In this document: positions 33,795-44,494 of the stretch, in pieces
Position numbering within the stretch: the stretch's first letter is position 1
Layout of the letters: the number at the start of each line of letters is the position of its first letter
From: Orientallactaga sibirica
Taxonomy: Eukaryota > Chordata > Mammalia > Rodentia > Dipodidae
NCBI GenBank assembly: GCA_036365145.1
Contig: JAEOAD010000048.1
Location: 14,900,001 to 14,964,000 of the forward strand
Direction of reading: 5' to 3'
Length of the DNA: 64,000 bases
The notes under the pieces: generated by a model
Told to the model about the DNA's origin: nothing
What the model saw: the letters and a program-made list of their open reading frames with translations, nothing else
The model's database searches: none
Position numbers and translations under genes: made by a program

Positions 33795-34160
33795 CTCCAT
33801 GCTCAGCAGGCAGGAGCCCTTGCTGTGCAGGCATGAAGGCTGGGGAGATCCTGGTTTGTCATGAGTTCAGAACCCACATTAACAGCTGGGTATGGTCAAG
33901 CACACCTATAACCCCAACTGTGTGGAGAGCAGAGATCAGAGAATCGCTAAGGCTTGCTGGTCAGACAACCTGACCAAATAATCAGCAGCTTCGGGTTCAG
34001 TTAGTGACACATAAATCTGCACACACATATGCATACACCACACCCAGGCCATACTAAACACACACACACTAAACACACACAGTACACACACATACTTCTC
34101 ACACATTCTATACACTTACTACATACATATACCACACACAAACACACACTGCAAATCTTA
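33795..34160 (+). mobile_element. B4-like SINE with CA-rich tail
   Basis: TTGCTGTGCAGGCATGAAGG, GGCTTGCTGGTCAGACAACC, then a long imperfect (CA)n tail from 34018. Confidence 0.55.
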
Positions 34161-34302
34161 AAAGCAGAAGGTTGGATGACAAATGGAGCTACATATTAAT
34201 TGATGCTATATTTTCAACCTTGTAAGAATAAGACAAGTCAACATATTGCTTAGGAACACATACCTATGCAGTAAAAGAAATTTAATTTAGGAAGATAACA
34301 GA

Positions 34303-34494
34303 AATTCACAGCGATCCATCTACCTCTGCCTCCTGAGTGCTGGGATTAAAGGCGTGCGCCACCACGCGCGGGTTTGGAGGATCTTTAAGAAAGAATGTGA
34401 ACCTTATTCTCCTCAGGCCCAGGCTTGAGTTTAAAAAGAAAAGAAAAGAAAAGAAAAGAAAAGAAAAGAAAAGAAAAGAAAAGAAAAGAAAAGA
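34303..34494. repeat. Partial antisense B1, then (AAAAG)n
   Basis: The first half of B1 in reverse is at 34303-34372. A pentanucleotide run (GAAAA)n is at 34434-34494. Confidence 0.8.
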
Positions 34495-34499
34495 TAACA

Positions 34500-34785
34500 C
34501 AGGCTGGCTAAAGTGCCTGTTGCACAAGCATGGGGACTTGAGTTCAGATCCTTTGAACCCAGGTAGCATGCCAGGGGTCGTGGCACAAGTCTATACTGGG
34601 GAGGCAGAGACAAGGTCTCCTTGGGGCTCGCTGGCTCGCTAGTTTACCAGAGCGGGTGAGCTCTAGGTTCAGCGTGAGAGCTTGGCGCATGCATCTGGAG
34701 TTTGTTTGCGGTGACTAGAGGCCTTGGCTGGACCAACTCTCTCAAATAAATAAGTAAATAAATAAATGAATAAATAAATAAACAA
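34500..34785 (+). mobile_element. B4-like SINE, then truncated family A
   Basis: A B4-like part (TTGAGTTCAGATCCTTTGAA and GCTCGCTGGCTCGCTAG) runs to about 34680. The 3' half of a family A SINE with (AAAT)n follows to 34785. Confidence 0.55.
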
Positions 34786-34812
34786 TTTTTAAAAAAAGAA
34801 TAAAAGTGGAGA

Positions 34813-35007
34813 GCTGGGCTTGAGAGATGACTCAGTAGTTAAGGCACTTACCCGCAAAGCCTAACAACCCAGGTTCGATTCCCCAGTAGCAACATAAAGC
34901 CAGATGCACAAAGTGGTTCATGCATCTGGAGTTTGTTTGCAGTGGCTAGAAGCCCTGGAGTGCCCATTCTCCTTCTCTCTCTCTATGCTTGCAAATAAAT
35001 AAATAAA
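34813..35007 (+). mobile_element. tRNA-type SINE family A
   Basis: Sense copy. Confidence 0.88.
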
Positions 35008-35030
35008 AGTACTTTTAAAAACAAGTGGAG

Positions 35031-35180
35031 GGCTGGAGAGATGACTTAGCAGTGAAGGTGCTTGCCTGTGAAGCCTAAGGACCCAGGTTTGATTCCCCAG
35101 AACCCACATAAACCAGTTGCATAAAGTGGCACATGTGTTTGGAGTTTATTTGCAGTGGCTGGAGGCCCTGGTGCACCCAT

Positions 35181-35213
<33 letters not shown>

Positions 35214-35253
35214 CTCTATCTCTCTCTTTCTTTCTCTAATAAATAAAATATTT
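35031..35253 (+). mobile_element. tRNA-type SINE family A
   Basis: A second sense copy in tandem. The short motif AAGTGGAG recurs between and after the copies (near 35024 and 35262), as expected for serial target-site duplications. Confidence 0.88.
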
Positions 35254-35868
35254 TTTGAAAAAGTGGAGAGCTGTTGAGGAAAACACCTGATCTTTACCTC
35301 TGGTTTTTACATGTACACCCACACACCTTTACTCTCTCTCTCTGTCTTTCTCTCTCTGTCTCTCTCTGTCTTTGTCTCTCGCTCTCTCTCTCTCACACAC
35401 ACACAAACATGCAAACACACATCCATGCAAAACAAGAACCAAACCAAAGAGCTTTGTAATATGAAACCAAGACAACCTGAAGACAACCCAGGCACCTTTC
35501 CCAGAAAGGATGAGTTAAACTGTGACACAAAGAAACCTACAAATCCCCTGGCCTTTGCTTCATGGCTTTCTATGAAGTAAAGAGCAGATCCATGAATATC
35601 TGTAGCTATTAGTGTGTTTCAAGGTTTATACTTTATGTATTCCTTCATAAATATGTGTATGTGTGTGTGAAAAGACACTTGCAGTTCACAATCAACAAAG
35701 GAGTATAGTCGTGATACGTAAGGGCCTTCTGTAAATCCATAAGTAAAATGATATATACCATGTAAATGATATATGTCAAGTGACATATAATATTCTGAAC
35801 AAAATTTTTGTCATAGGAGAGAGATCAGAATTAAGTAGAGGTAAAATTTCACTTAAAAAATTAGTAGA

Positions 35869-36085
35869 GGGCTGGAGAGATGGCTTAGCAGTTAGGCACT
35901 TGACTGCCAAGCCAAAGGACCCAAGTTTGATTCCTCAGGACCCACATAAGCCAGATGCACAAGGTGGTACATGCATCTGGAGCTTGTTTGCAGTGGCTGG
36001 AGGCCCTGGCATGCCCATTCTCTCTCTCTTTCTCTCTCCCTTACTATTTCTGTATCTCTCTCTCAAATAAATAAAAATAAAATAT
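35869..36085 (+). mobile_element. tRNA-type SINE family A
   Basis: Sense copy. AAAAAATTAGTAGAG occurs just before it and again after it near 36090. Confidence 0.9.
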
Positions 36086-36102
36086 ATTAAAAAATTAGTA
36101 GA

Positions 36103-36246
36103 GCCGGGCATGGTGGCACATGCCTTTAATCCCAGCACTTGGGAGGCAGAGGTAAGAGGATTGCTGTGAGTTCAAGGCTACCTTGAGACTACATAGTGAA
36201 TTCCAGGACAGCCTGGGCTAGAGCGAGACACAACTTCAGAAAACAA
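36103..36246 (+). mobile_element. B1-type SINE
   Basis: Sense copy landing directly behind the same AAAATTAGT motif. Confidence 0.9.
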
Positions 36247-36273
36247 ACAAAAAAATTAGTGAACGGGGGTGGG

Positions 36274-36460
36274 GGGCTGGAGAGATGGCTCAGTGGCTAA
36301 GGTGCTTGCCTGCAAAACCTAACCTGAGTTCAATTCCCCAGTACCCACATGAAGCCAGATGCTCAATGGAGCATGCATCTGGAATTTGTTTGCAGGGGCT
36401 AGAGGCCCTGACATGCCCATTTTCTGTCTCTCTCTCTTCTTGCAAATAAATAAATAAATG
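36274..36460 (+). mobile_element. tRNA-type SINE family A
   Basis: Sense copy and left arm of an inverted pair. Confidence 0.88.
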
Positions 36461-36462
36461 AT

Positions 36463-36694
36463 CTTTTTTTTGGAGAGAGAGAGAGAGGGAGAGGAAGACA
36501 GATAGAGATGGGCGCACCAGCAGCCTCTCAGCTGCTGCGAATGAAATCCAGATGCGTGCGCCCCCTTGTGGTCAAGTGTGGCATTGTACCCTTGCGTCAT
36601 TGCATCTGGCTAAACGTGGGACCTGGAGATTGGAACTGACATTCTCAGGCTTAGGAGGCAGGCTCCTTAACTGTTAAGCCATCTCTTCAGCCCC
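36463..36694 (-). mobile_element. tRNA-type SINE family B
   Basis: Antisense copy. AAAATTAGTGAA is found again after it near 36707. Confidence 0.88.
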
Positions 36695-36719
36695 AAAATA
36701 TTTTTTAAAAATTAGTGAA

Positions 36720-36910
36720 AGGGCTCAGCAGTTAAAGGCACTTGCTTTCAAATTCTGAAGACCCTGGTTTGATTCTCCAGTGCCCACATAAAGTCAGATA
36801 CGCAAAATAGCACATGCTTCTGGAGTTCATTTGCAGTAGCAGAAGGCTCTGGTGTGCCTATTCTCTCTCTCTGTCTCTCTCTCTCTAAAATAAATACATA
36901 AATAAATATT
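36720..36910 (+). mobile_element. tRNA-type SINE family A, 5'-truncated
   Basis: Starts at GGGCTCAGCAGTTAAAGG. Confidence 0.82.
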
Positions 36911-37222
36911 CTTAAAACTAGTGAAACTAAAAACGAATGGTCCACCTTGGCATGTCGTGAACTCCTCCAGTTCTTATGAAAGTCCAAACAATGACTATAA
37001 TCCCGGCACTGGGAAAGTTGAGGTGGAGGGTCATGTATTTGAGACCAGCCTGGTCTCAAAGACAAAAAATGAAAAAGAAAATTCCAGCAGGGGTAGAAAG
37101 CTTAAATGTTAAAGCATGGTTGGGAGTGTGGGGAAAAAGTGAGGTGTGTGTGTGTACGTGCGTGCATGCACGTGTAAGACAGAGAGAGAGCGAGAGAGAG
37201 AGCGCAAGAACATGTTGAATGG

Positions 37223-37292
37223 GGGGGAGGGAGGGAAATAACATGGGATATTGTCTACAATTAAAGAAGTTGTCAATAAAAATAATAATAAA
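37223..37292 (+). mobile_element. Short L1 3'-end insertion
   Basis: A stretch of about 70 bases ends AAGTTGTCAATAAAAATAA, like the L1 tail at 4240-4296. It is flanked by AAGAACATGTTGAATGG at 37206-37222 and AAGAACATGCTGAATGG at 37293-37309, a 17-base duplication with one mismatch. It is a severely 5'-truncated L1 copy. Confidence 0.7.
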
Positions 37293-37612
37293 AAGAACAT
37301 GCTGAATGGTAGGCTAAACTGAATCTCTACACTCTGCTATAATTTTCACTCCCTCCTACTCTATTTCTGCATTTCCCAATCATAATAGAGGTATACCTAG
37401 TTGTAGAAGAATTTATGGGAAGAAAGTTGTATTTCAAACCTTATGTTAAACAAAGGCTTTAGACTACACACCCCTGCTAGTTTCCTCTTCTCGTGCACAG
37501 GGGCATGTGCACTTTCACAAGCAGGCTGTCACGCTCGCTATGTCTTTGTAAAGTTCCTGAACATACTGCCACGAGATAAATGCTAAAGTGGATGTGACCT
37601 TTAGACTTGTTG

Positions 37613-37616
<4 letters not shown>

Positions 37617-37645
<29 letters not shown>

Positions 37646-37788
37646 GTTTTTTGAGGTAGGGTCTCACTCTAGTCCAGGCTGACCTGGAATTCACTATGTA
37701 GTCTCAGGGTGGCCTTGAACTCACAGTGATCCTCCTACCTCTGCCTCCCGAGTGCTGGGATTAAAGGCGTGCGCCACCACGCCCGGCT
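37617..37788 (-). mobile_element. B1-type SINE with long poly-T
   Basis: Near-consensus antisense copy, apparently young. Confidence 0.92.
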
Positions 37789-37799
37789 AAAATAGTAGC

Positions 37800-37948
37800 T
37801 TTTGTGGGGATCGGGGCTGAGGCAGGATCTCACTCTAGCCCAAAGTGATGTGTAATCCACTCTGTAGCCCCAGGCTAGCCTCGAATTTGTAATGATCCCC
37901 CTATACCTCACCCTCCTGAGTGCTGGAATTAGAGACAGGCACCCAGCT
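37800..37948 (-). mobile_element. Old B1-type SINE
   Basis: A diverged antisense copy directly after the young one. Confidence 0.7.
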
Positions 37949-37978
37949 AAAGTATTAGCCTTCCAATAATGTAGAATT

Positions 37979-37998
37979 TCTTTCTTTCTTTCTGTCTG

Positions 37999-38050
<52 letters not shown>

Positions 38051-38056
38051 TTTTTG
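37979..38056. repeat. (CTTT)n microsatellite before FLT3 exon 5
   Basis: About 19 units with one CTGT interruption. It ends about 60 bases from the exon 5 acceptor. Confidence 0.92.
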
Positions 38057-38118
38057 AGTGGGCTGCTAAGGCAATCAGTTTAAAACGTATTAAAATGCTA
38101 GTGCTTTATGATCCTTAG

Positions 38119-38248
38119 ATACATTGCTGTACACATTGAGAAGACCTTACTTTAGGAAAATGGAAAATCAAGACGCATTGGTGTGCATATCGGAGAGTGT
38201 TCCAGAACCCACAGTGGAGTGGGTACTCTGTGATTCGCACGGTGAGAG
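38119..38248 (+). CDS. FLT3: FLT3 exon 5 (ectodomain, Ig-like domain 2)
   Basis: The acceptor is atccttag and the donor GTAAGA. Bases AT complete an Asn codon with the A from exon 4. The translation contains TLLYTLRRPYFRKMENQDAL and VCISESVPEPTVEWVLCDS, an Ig-like domain B-to-C strand pattern (Cys then Trp) characteristic of FLT3. It ends with two bases (AG) of a Ser codon completed by exon 6. A (CTTT)n microsatellite ends about 60 bases before the exon. Confidence 0.96.
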
Positions 38249-38286
38249 GTAAGATATGGAAAGGTTACCTCTAGTAGTGTTAGGAT

Positions 38287-38443
38287 TTTTGTTTTTTGTT
38301 TGTTTTCGTGGTAGGGTCTTGTTCTAGTCCTGGCTGATCTGGACTTCACTATTTAGTCTCAGGACGGCCTTGAATTCACAGTAATCCTCCTACCTCTGTC
38401 TCTCAAGTGATGGGATTAAAGGTGTGCGCCACCACGCCCGGCT
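38287..38443 (-). mobile_element. B1-type SINE after FLT3 exon 5
   Basis: Antisense copy. Confidence 0.88.
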
Positions 38444-38876
38444 GGATATTGGTCTTTTTCCAATGTTGCTGTCATCATCCTGTATGGTAAATTTTAATTT
38501 CCCCACGTTTCAGAGGAGGATAGCTATGGGCCTCACATGGAGGCAGCTAGGTGCGTGAGAGGGTCTTTGAGATCGCCTCACCTTACTACAGGGTATTTGC
38601 AGTGATGGCCTTTAAGACCTCCTCACATATTCTAGCCATTGTGCCTTACTGAGAAAAGCCCTTTTAAGTTATGGAATTGTTGGCTCCCAGAGTACATGAC
38701 TGGGGGTGGGGGGAGAGGAAGGTGCCAATTTTAAACCAAGAATTTTCCCGTGATTAAATGTGCAATTTTTTTCCCCCAGGTAGGTTCTCACTTTTAGCCA
38801 ATTCCCTAAGAATCCAAGGCTGAAAGTTTAGTTAGTTGTAGTTTTCCTTTGGACCTGCTCTTTTTATTTTTTATAT

Positions 38877-39051
38877 TATTATTATTATTATTATTTGTTG
38901 TTGTTGTTGTTTTGAGGTAGGATTTTACTATAGCTCACGCTGACCTGGAATTCACTGTGTAGTTCCAAGGTGGCCTCCAACTCATGGTGATCCTCTTGCC
39001 TCTGCCTCCCAAATGCTGGGATTAAAAGTGTGCACCACCATGCCCAGCTTT
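38877..39051 (-). mobile_element. B1-type SINE with (ATT)n(GTT)n tail
   Basis: Antisense copy. TTTGGACCTGCTCTTTT flanks both sides (near 38850 and 39050), a target-site duplication. Confidence 0.92.
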
Positions 39052-39136
39052 TTGGACCTGCTCTTTTCCCTGGTTAAGGCCTTAAGTAGGCTCGGTAACT
39101 TCATAAGCATGTAAACTTGCCTTTTTTTTTTTTTTT

Positions 39137-39216
39137 GGAGTGCTCATATTAAACCCTAAACCTTGCATGTGCTATGCAAGCACTCTATCACTGAACTATG
39201 ACCCTACTCCCCAGCT
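39137..39216 (-). mobile_element. ID/BC1-like SINE just before FLT3 exon 6
   Basis: The reverse reads CTATGCAAGCACTCTATCAC then CCCCAGC. It ends about 50 bases before the exon. Confidence 0.65.
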
Positions 39217-39265
39217 GTCATTTTAAAGCATATTTAGTCAAAAGGCACTTATTTTGTAATTGCAG

Positions 39266-39393
39266 TTGTAAAGAAGAAAGCCCAGCTGTCGTTAAGAAGG
39301 AGGAAAAGGTGCTTCATGAATTGTTTGGAACGGATATCAGGTGCTGTGCAAGGAATGAACTGGGCAGAGAATGTACCAAGCTGTTCACAATAG
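39266..39393 (+). CDS. FLT3: FLT3 exon 6 (ectodomain, Ig-like domain 2 end)
   Basis: The acceptor is taattgcag and the donor GTACCG. The frame reads SCKEESPAVVKKEEKVLHEL then FGTDIRCCARNELGRECTKLFTI, essentially identical to mammalian FLT3. RCCARNELGREC is the F-strand and cysteine cluster of the second Ig-like domain. The exon ends with one base (G) of an Asp codon completed by exon 7. Confidence 0.96.
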
Positions 39394-39579
39394 GTACCGG
39401 TCACATGATGTGTTTTTCTTTTTAGCGACCGCGCCTTACAAACCTATTTGGGACTAACAACATCTGTTTAGGAAATCACTCAGCTTCAGAAATTTCTTGT
39501 TTCCTTCTACCCCAGGCCAAGATTATTCTAGAATGTGAATTAGCAACATTGGAGATGTTTCATCTTCAGGACATTCAGA

Positions 39580-39808
39580 AAATATTTTTATTTATTTATT
39601 TGAGACAGAAGGCAGAAAGAGAAAGAGAGACAGAGAAAGTGTGTGGGGGGGGGGTGGGGGAAACTAACACCTCCGGGCACTGACAATGAACCCTAGACAC
39701 AGGTGCCACTCGGTGCGTCTGGCTTTATGTGGGTTCTAGGGAATAGAACCTGAGCTGTTAGAGTTGGCAAGCAAGTGCCTTTAACCACTGAGCCACCTCA
39801 CTAGGCCC
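39580..39808 (-). mobile_element. tRNA-type SINE family A
   Basis: Antisense copy in intron 6. TCAGAAAATATTTT-like text is on both sides. Confidence 0.85.
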
Positions 39809-39894
39809 AGAAAAATATTTTATAATCAGAGGAAAAAAAAAATCCCCCCCCCTTTTTTTTTTTTGGTCTTACTTGGGGTATTTTCATCTTCCAG

Positions 39895-40034
39895 ATCTAA
39901 ATCAGACTCCTCAAACCACTCTGCCCCAACTATTCCTGAAAGTGGGGGAGCCCTTGTGGATAAGGTGCAAAGCTGTTCATGTGAACCACCGATTTGGGCT
40001 CACTTGGGAATTAGAAAACAAAGCCCTCCAGGAG
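39895..40034 (+). CDS. FLT3: FLT3 exon 7 (ectodomain, ligand-binding Ig-like domain 3)
   Basis: The acceptor is tcttccag and the donor GTAATA. Bases AT complete the Asp codon, then LNQTPQTTLPQLFLKVGEPL, WIRCKAVHVNHRFGLTWELENK and ALQE, ending in phase 0. This is the start of Ig-like domain 3, known in the human receptor as the ligand-contact domain. Only 95 bases of intron separate it from exon 8. Confidence 0.97.
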
Positions 40035-40129
40035 GTAATATGGCTGTTAGTGTTCTGAACACGCAGGGCCGGTGAGCTGCTTGTGCGGGCTGGGAGCGTT
40101 CAATACCAACTCTGACAATGAACTCCTAG

Positions 40130-40283
40130 GGCAGCTACTTTGAGATGAGCACCTACTCTGCGGACAGAAGCATGACGCGGATCCTGTTGGCTTTCATATC
40201 ATCAGTGGGAAGAAACGACACTGGCTATTACACTTGCTCCTCCTCAAAGCATCCCAGCCAGTCAGCTCTGGTTACCATCCTAG
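40130..40283 (+). CDS. FLT3: FLT3 exon 8 (ectodomain, Ig-like domain 3)
   Basis: The acceptor is aactcctag and the donor GTAATG. The frame opens GSYFEMSTYSADRSMTRILL, continues RNDTGYYTCSSSKHPSQSAL, and ends with one base of a Glu codon. DTGYYTC is the canonical Ig F-strand. The sequon RNDT is kept. From memory, human FLT3 has NRT where this sequence has ADRS, so one N-glycosylation site appears to be absent here. Confidence 0.97.
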
Positions 40284-41241
40284 GTAATGCAGGCTGCTAG
40301 CACAACGTTTTATTCCTATTTTTAGTTTGGAGTGTGAGGAATGGCATCTAGATTCTGATTTCAATATCGTGTTACCATCTAAAGGCTGAAAAAAGAAATT
40401 GAGTTACAAGAGCTTAATAGATAAGCTGCCTCATTGTCTTCTTTCCTGGTGAAGCCACACTCACTTGCCTGTGCGTACACCACACTGTAACGTGACCATG
40501 TGTTTGTATACCTGTGTCTTCCCGTGGACTGTGAGTTTCCTAAAGACAGGACAATCCCTTCTGTCCCCAGGGCCTGACACTAAATAAACACTTGTTCTGA
40601 GAATGTACTTCCAGCACAGTGAGCTGGGAGTTCATGCACTGAGCTGAATGGGAATTCGGGTGGGCTTTGTAGGATTTGAAAATAACCCCACTTAGGTAAT
40701 GTCAGATTAGAATGCAGCCTTTAGCCATAATGAACATGCTAAGCAATGCAGCCATTCTCTTAGCAAACGACTACAGAGCTGTCCCCTAAGGAACTTGTGG
40801 ATGGCTGGCTACAATCTTCTTCATTTGTACCCAGAGATTATGTAACACAGGGCACGTCAATCAGAAAACTGTTTTGCAGAGCACAGCCTCCCAGACTCTG
40901 GCCTGAGTTCCTGCATGTTTGGCTAGGAGTAGGCGAGCCCTCCACACTCCTGAAATTGTCTGTAAAACCTGTAAGTTTATTTATATATTTGCCTAGGAAG
41001 GGAGCCAGTTGTTTACATCTCATTCTGAATGGAATCTTGACTCTGAAAGATGATGAATTCCAGCTGAGAACTGGGGGCTGTGACTCCCTTGTTCCTTCAC
41101 TTGACCCGCAGCTTGCCAGCACCGAGCTCGCTGGCATTAAACAGCTGAATAAGAACTCGTTCCTTCTGCCAGCCCAGCACACTTCGTAGCATTCTCCCTA
41201 TACAATTTGTAAATGCTTTTCTCTCTCTCTCTCTCTTACAG
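40284..41241. other. FLT3 intron 8, almost repeat-free
   Basis: About 950 bases of apparently unique sequence with no SINE except a (CT)n tract at the right end. I see no additional exon. Low repeat content could reflect constraint or chance. Confidence 0.5.
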
Positions 41242-41410
41242 AGAAGGGATTTATAAATGCTACCAATTCACAGGAAGAGTATGACATTGACCAGTATGAA
41301 GAGTTTTGCTTTTCTGTCAGGTTTAAAGCATACCCGCAGATCCAGTGTTCGTGGACGTTCTCCGGAAAGTCATTTCCTTGTGAGCAACGTGGTCTTGAAG
41401 ATGGATCCAG
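41242..41410 (+). CDS. FLT3: FLT3 exon 9 (ectodomain, Ig-like domain 4)
   Basis: A (CT)n tract of about 20 bases forms the polypyrimidine tract before the acceptor cttacag. The donor is GTGAGA. AG completes a Glu codon, then KGFINATNSQEEYDIDQYEE, FCFSVRFKAYPQI and FPCEQRGLEDGS. The exon ends with AG of a Ser codon. INAT is a glycosylation sequon. The neighbouring NSQ differs from the NSS I recall in human FLT3, which removes an adjacent sequon. Confidence 0.96.
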
Positions 41411-41581
41411 GTGAGACATCAAAGAATCCTCAGACTTAACATTTTTGGCACAATTCTCCCTGTTGCCCTTGAGAAGGACAATTTCGTATTTACGGAAGTG
41501 AATTCTCTCTCTCTCTCTCTTTTGAAGTACTTGAAATCAATTCTCTTATTGGGAGTTTATACACACACATCTACACATATA

Positions 41582-41658
41582 TCCGGTACTGGGGGGTTGA
41601 ACCCAGGGCCTCGTGAATGCTAGCCAAGCACTGTACCACTGAACTAGAAACCCAGCCC
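41582..41658 (-). mobile_element. ID/BC1-like SINE in intron 9
   Basis: GGTTGAACCCAGGGCCTCGT then AAGCACTGTACCACTGAAC, a typical antisense ID. Confidence 0.75.
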
Positions 41659-42228
41659 GGTGAGTTTGTAAGTGTCTGTGTTCTTGAGTCAGCACTGAAG
41701 AGGGACCGCGAACAGCAAGCGCACTGTGGATCCCGTAGCCATGTTCTATTGGCTTCTGAGAGGAAAGCTTCCTGCATGAGAAAAGGAGTCATCCCGGTGC
41801 GGGCACAGCAGCCGGGGCCTTTTCTGAGTCATAACATTGTTGCTTCCCACTTGAAAGCGCTCTGTCCTGTGGTTCGCGAGGAGCCTCCCTCTGCATTGTC
41901 ATGACCGAGGAAGTAAAACTCTGTAAAAACAGGGAAACACCTAGATACACGTTGATTTTCGTTTTCAAAACTAAATGCAGAAATAGCCCAACTGCAGAGA
42001 AGGAAGGAAAATTTACTCTTGAGGATGTGTACCACTGTACCCAAGACTCCCCTTGGGAAGAATTCTTCTTTAAAAAATGTTTATTGACAATTAAAAAAAT
42101 ATATATATAATATGTAATGTATTTTGATCATAATCCCCCTCATTACCTTGTCTTGTCCTCTTCCTTACCTCCCCCTCATTGAATTCTCTCTTCCCAACTA
42201 GCCCCTATTCTATTTTGATGCCGGTTTT

Positions 42229-42437
42229 AAAAAAATATTTTATTTATTTATTTATTTGAGAGAGAGAAAGACGCAGAGAGAGAATGGGGCACACCAGGGC
42301 CTCCAGCCACTGCAAATGAACTCCAGACACACGCGCCCCCCCTTGTGCAGCTGGCTTACATGGGTCCTGGAGAATCAAACTGGGATCCTTTGGCTTTGCA
42401 GGCAAACGCCTTAACCACTAAGCCATCTCTCCAGCCC
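42229..42437 (-). mobile_element. tRNA-type SINE family A
   Basis: Antisense copy. Confidence 0.88.
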
Positions 42438-42444
42438 ATTGATG

Positions 42445-42653
42445 CATTTTATTTTATTTTATTTTATTTTATTTTATTTTATTTTATTTTATTTTATTTT
42501 ATTTATTTTTGGTTTTTCGAAGTAGGGTGTCACTGTAGCCCAGGCTGACCTGGAATTCACTGTAGAGTCTCAGGGTGGCCTTGAACTCATGGCGACTCTC
42601 CTACCTCTGCCTCCCAAGTGCTGGGATTAAAGGCTAGCGCCACCATGTCCGGC
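42445..42653 (-). mobile_element. B1-type SINE with (TTTTA)n tail
   Basis: About 12 TTTTA units are followed by an antisense B1. TTGATGC and GATGCC-like text flank it. Confidence 0.88.
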
Positions 42654-42684
42654 ATGATGCCTTTCTTTAAAAATAAATTTTATT

Positions 42685-42903
42685 GGGCTGGAGAGATGGA
42701 TTAGTAGTTAAGGCACTTGCCTGCGAAGCCAAAGGACCCTGATTCGATTCCCCAGGACCCACGTAAACCATATGCACAAGGGGGCACATTCATCTGGAGT
42801 TCATTTGCAATGGCTGGAGGCCCTGGCACACCCATTCTCTCTCTCTCTCTCCTTGTCTATTTCTCTCCATCTTTCTCAAATAAATAAATTAATTAAATAA
42901 ATC
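42685..42903 (+). mobile_element. tRNA-type SINE family A
   Basis: Sense copy. Confidence 0.88.
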
Positions 42904-42930
42904 TTCTAAAAAATTTTTTTATGTTAAAAC

Positions 42931-43124
42931 CTTTTTTATTTTATTTGTTTGAAAGGGGAAAGAAGCAGATAGAGAATGAGCATGCCAGGGCCTTCAGCCA
43001 CTGCAAATGAACTCCAGACACATGTGCCACCTTGTGCATCTGGCTTATGTGGGTTCTGTGGACTTGAACCTGGGTCCTTTGGCTTCGTAGGCAAGTGCCT
43101 TAACTGCTAAGCCATCTCTCCAGA
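42931..43124 (-). mobile_element. tRNA-type SINE family A
   Basis: Antisense copy, an inverted partner of the copy at 42685. Confidence 0.87.
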
Positions 43125-43144
43125 CAAAATTTTATTTTTTAAAA

Positions 43145-43385
43145 CTATTTTATTTTTATTTATTTATTTGAAAGAGACAGAGAGAGAGAGAGAGAGAGAG
43201 AGTGAGGGAAAAAGAGAGAAAGAGAAAGAGAATGGGTACACCAGGGTCTGCAGCTGCTGAAAACAAACTCCAGACACAAGTGCCACTTTTTGCCTCTGGC
43301 ATATTATATGGGTCCTGGGGAATTGAACCTGGGTCCTTTGGCTTTGCAAGCAAATGCCTTAACCTCTAAGCCATCTCTCCAGCCC
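43145..43385 (-). mobile_element. tRNA-type SINE family A
   Basis: Antisense copy with a (GA)n stretch. Confidence 0.87.
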
Positions 43386-43661
43386 GTAATACCTCTGTAA
43401 TGCCTTTTTTAAACATTATGTGTGTGTGTGCTTGTGTGTGCATTTGTATGACCCAATGAGTTTAATTCAGCTTGCATGAGCATTGGGGGGGTGGGGGGGA
43501 TAGTATCTTCCAGAGCTTGTGCAACTTAACAGTTGCTATACCACTGAAGAAAATGTCTCTCTCCTCTTCACTCTCTCTTTGGAAAACAAAAGCCAACTTT
43601 CCCCTGCACCCTCTGTAGTGATAACCTCTCTTATTTCTTTTTTTAAAAAATATTTTATTTT

Positions 43662-43872
43662 GGGGCTGGGGAAATGGCTTAGCAATTAAGGCGTTTGCCT
43701 GTGAAGCCTAAGTACCCAGGTTCAATTCCCCAGGACCCATATAAGCCAGATACACAAGGGGGCACATGCGTCTGGGGTGTGTTTGCAGTGGCTGAAGGCC
43801 CTGGCATGCCCATTCTCCCTTTCTCTCTGCCTCTTCCTCTCTCTCTCTCTCAAATAAATTAAAAAAATAAAA
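43662..43872 (+). mobile_element. tRNA-type SINE family A inserted at the tail of another
   Basis: AAAAAATATTTTATTTT precedes it and AAAAAATATTTTATTTT follows it near 43885, so it landed in the tail of the antisense copy to the right. Confidence 0.88.
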
Positions 43873-43884
43873 TTTTTTTAAATA

Positions 43885-44070
43885 AAAAATATTTTATTTT
43901 TATTTATTTATTTGACAGAGAGAATGGGCGTGCCAGGGCCTCCAGACATTGCAAACGAACTCCAGACGTGTGTGCCCCCTTGTGCATCTGGCTAACGTGG
44001 GTCCTGGGGAACTGAACCTGGGCCCTTTGGCAGGCAAACGCCTTAACTGCAAAGCCATCCCTCCAGTCTA
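43885..44070 (-). mobile_element. tRNA-type SINE family A
   Basis: Antisense copy. Confidence 0.87.
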
Positions 44071-44096
44071 CCCCCTCTTCTTTCTTTTTTTTTTTT

Positions 44097-44144
44097 TAAT
44101 TTTTTTATTATTTATTTGAGAGAAAGAGATACAGAAATAGGCAG

Positions 44145-44190
<46 letters not shown>

Positions 44191-44344
44191 GGTGCACCAG
44201 GGCCTCCAGCCACTGCAAACAAACTCCAGATGCATGCACCCCCTTGGGCATCTGGCTTACATGGGTCCTGGAGAATTGAGCCTCGAACCGGGGTCCTTAG
44301 GCTTCATAGGCAAGCATTTAACCGCTAAGCCATCTCTCCAGCCC
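44097..44344 (-). mobile_element. tRNA-type SINE family A with long (GA)n
   Basis: Antisense copy. The GA run spans about 44148-44187. Confidence 0.88.
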
Positions 44345-44494
44345 CACACCCTCTTATTTCTTAAAAAACAAATCCTGTGTGGCATGGCTTCAGGCTAGAC
44401 TGTGAGAGACATAGCAGCAGTGTCCTCCCAGGCAAGTCTGTGATCTGGCGTGAGTCATGGTCACTCAGCAAGGGGGTCTGTGCTCTTCTCCCAC

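Noticed and set aside
37979..38056. Regular repeats considered as a CRISPR array
   Set aside because: They are simple tetranucleotide microsatellites without spacers. A mammalian nuclear locus is not expected to hold a CRISPR array.
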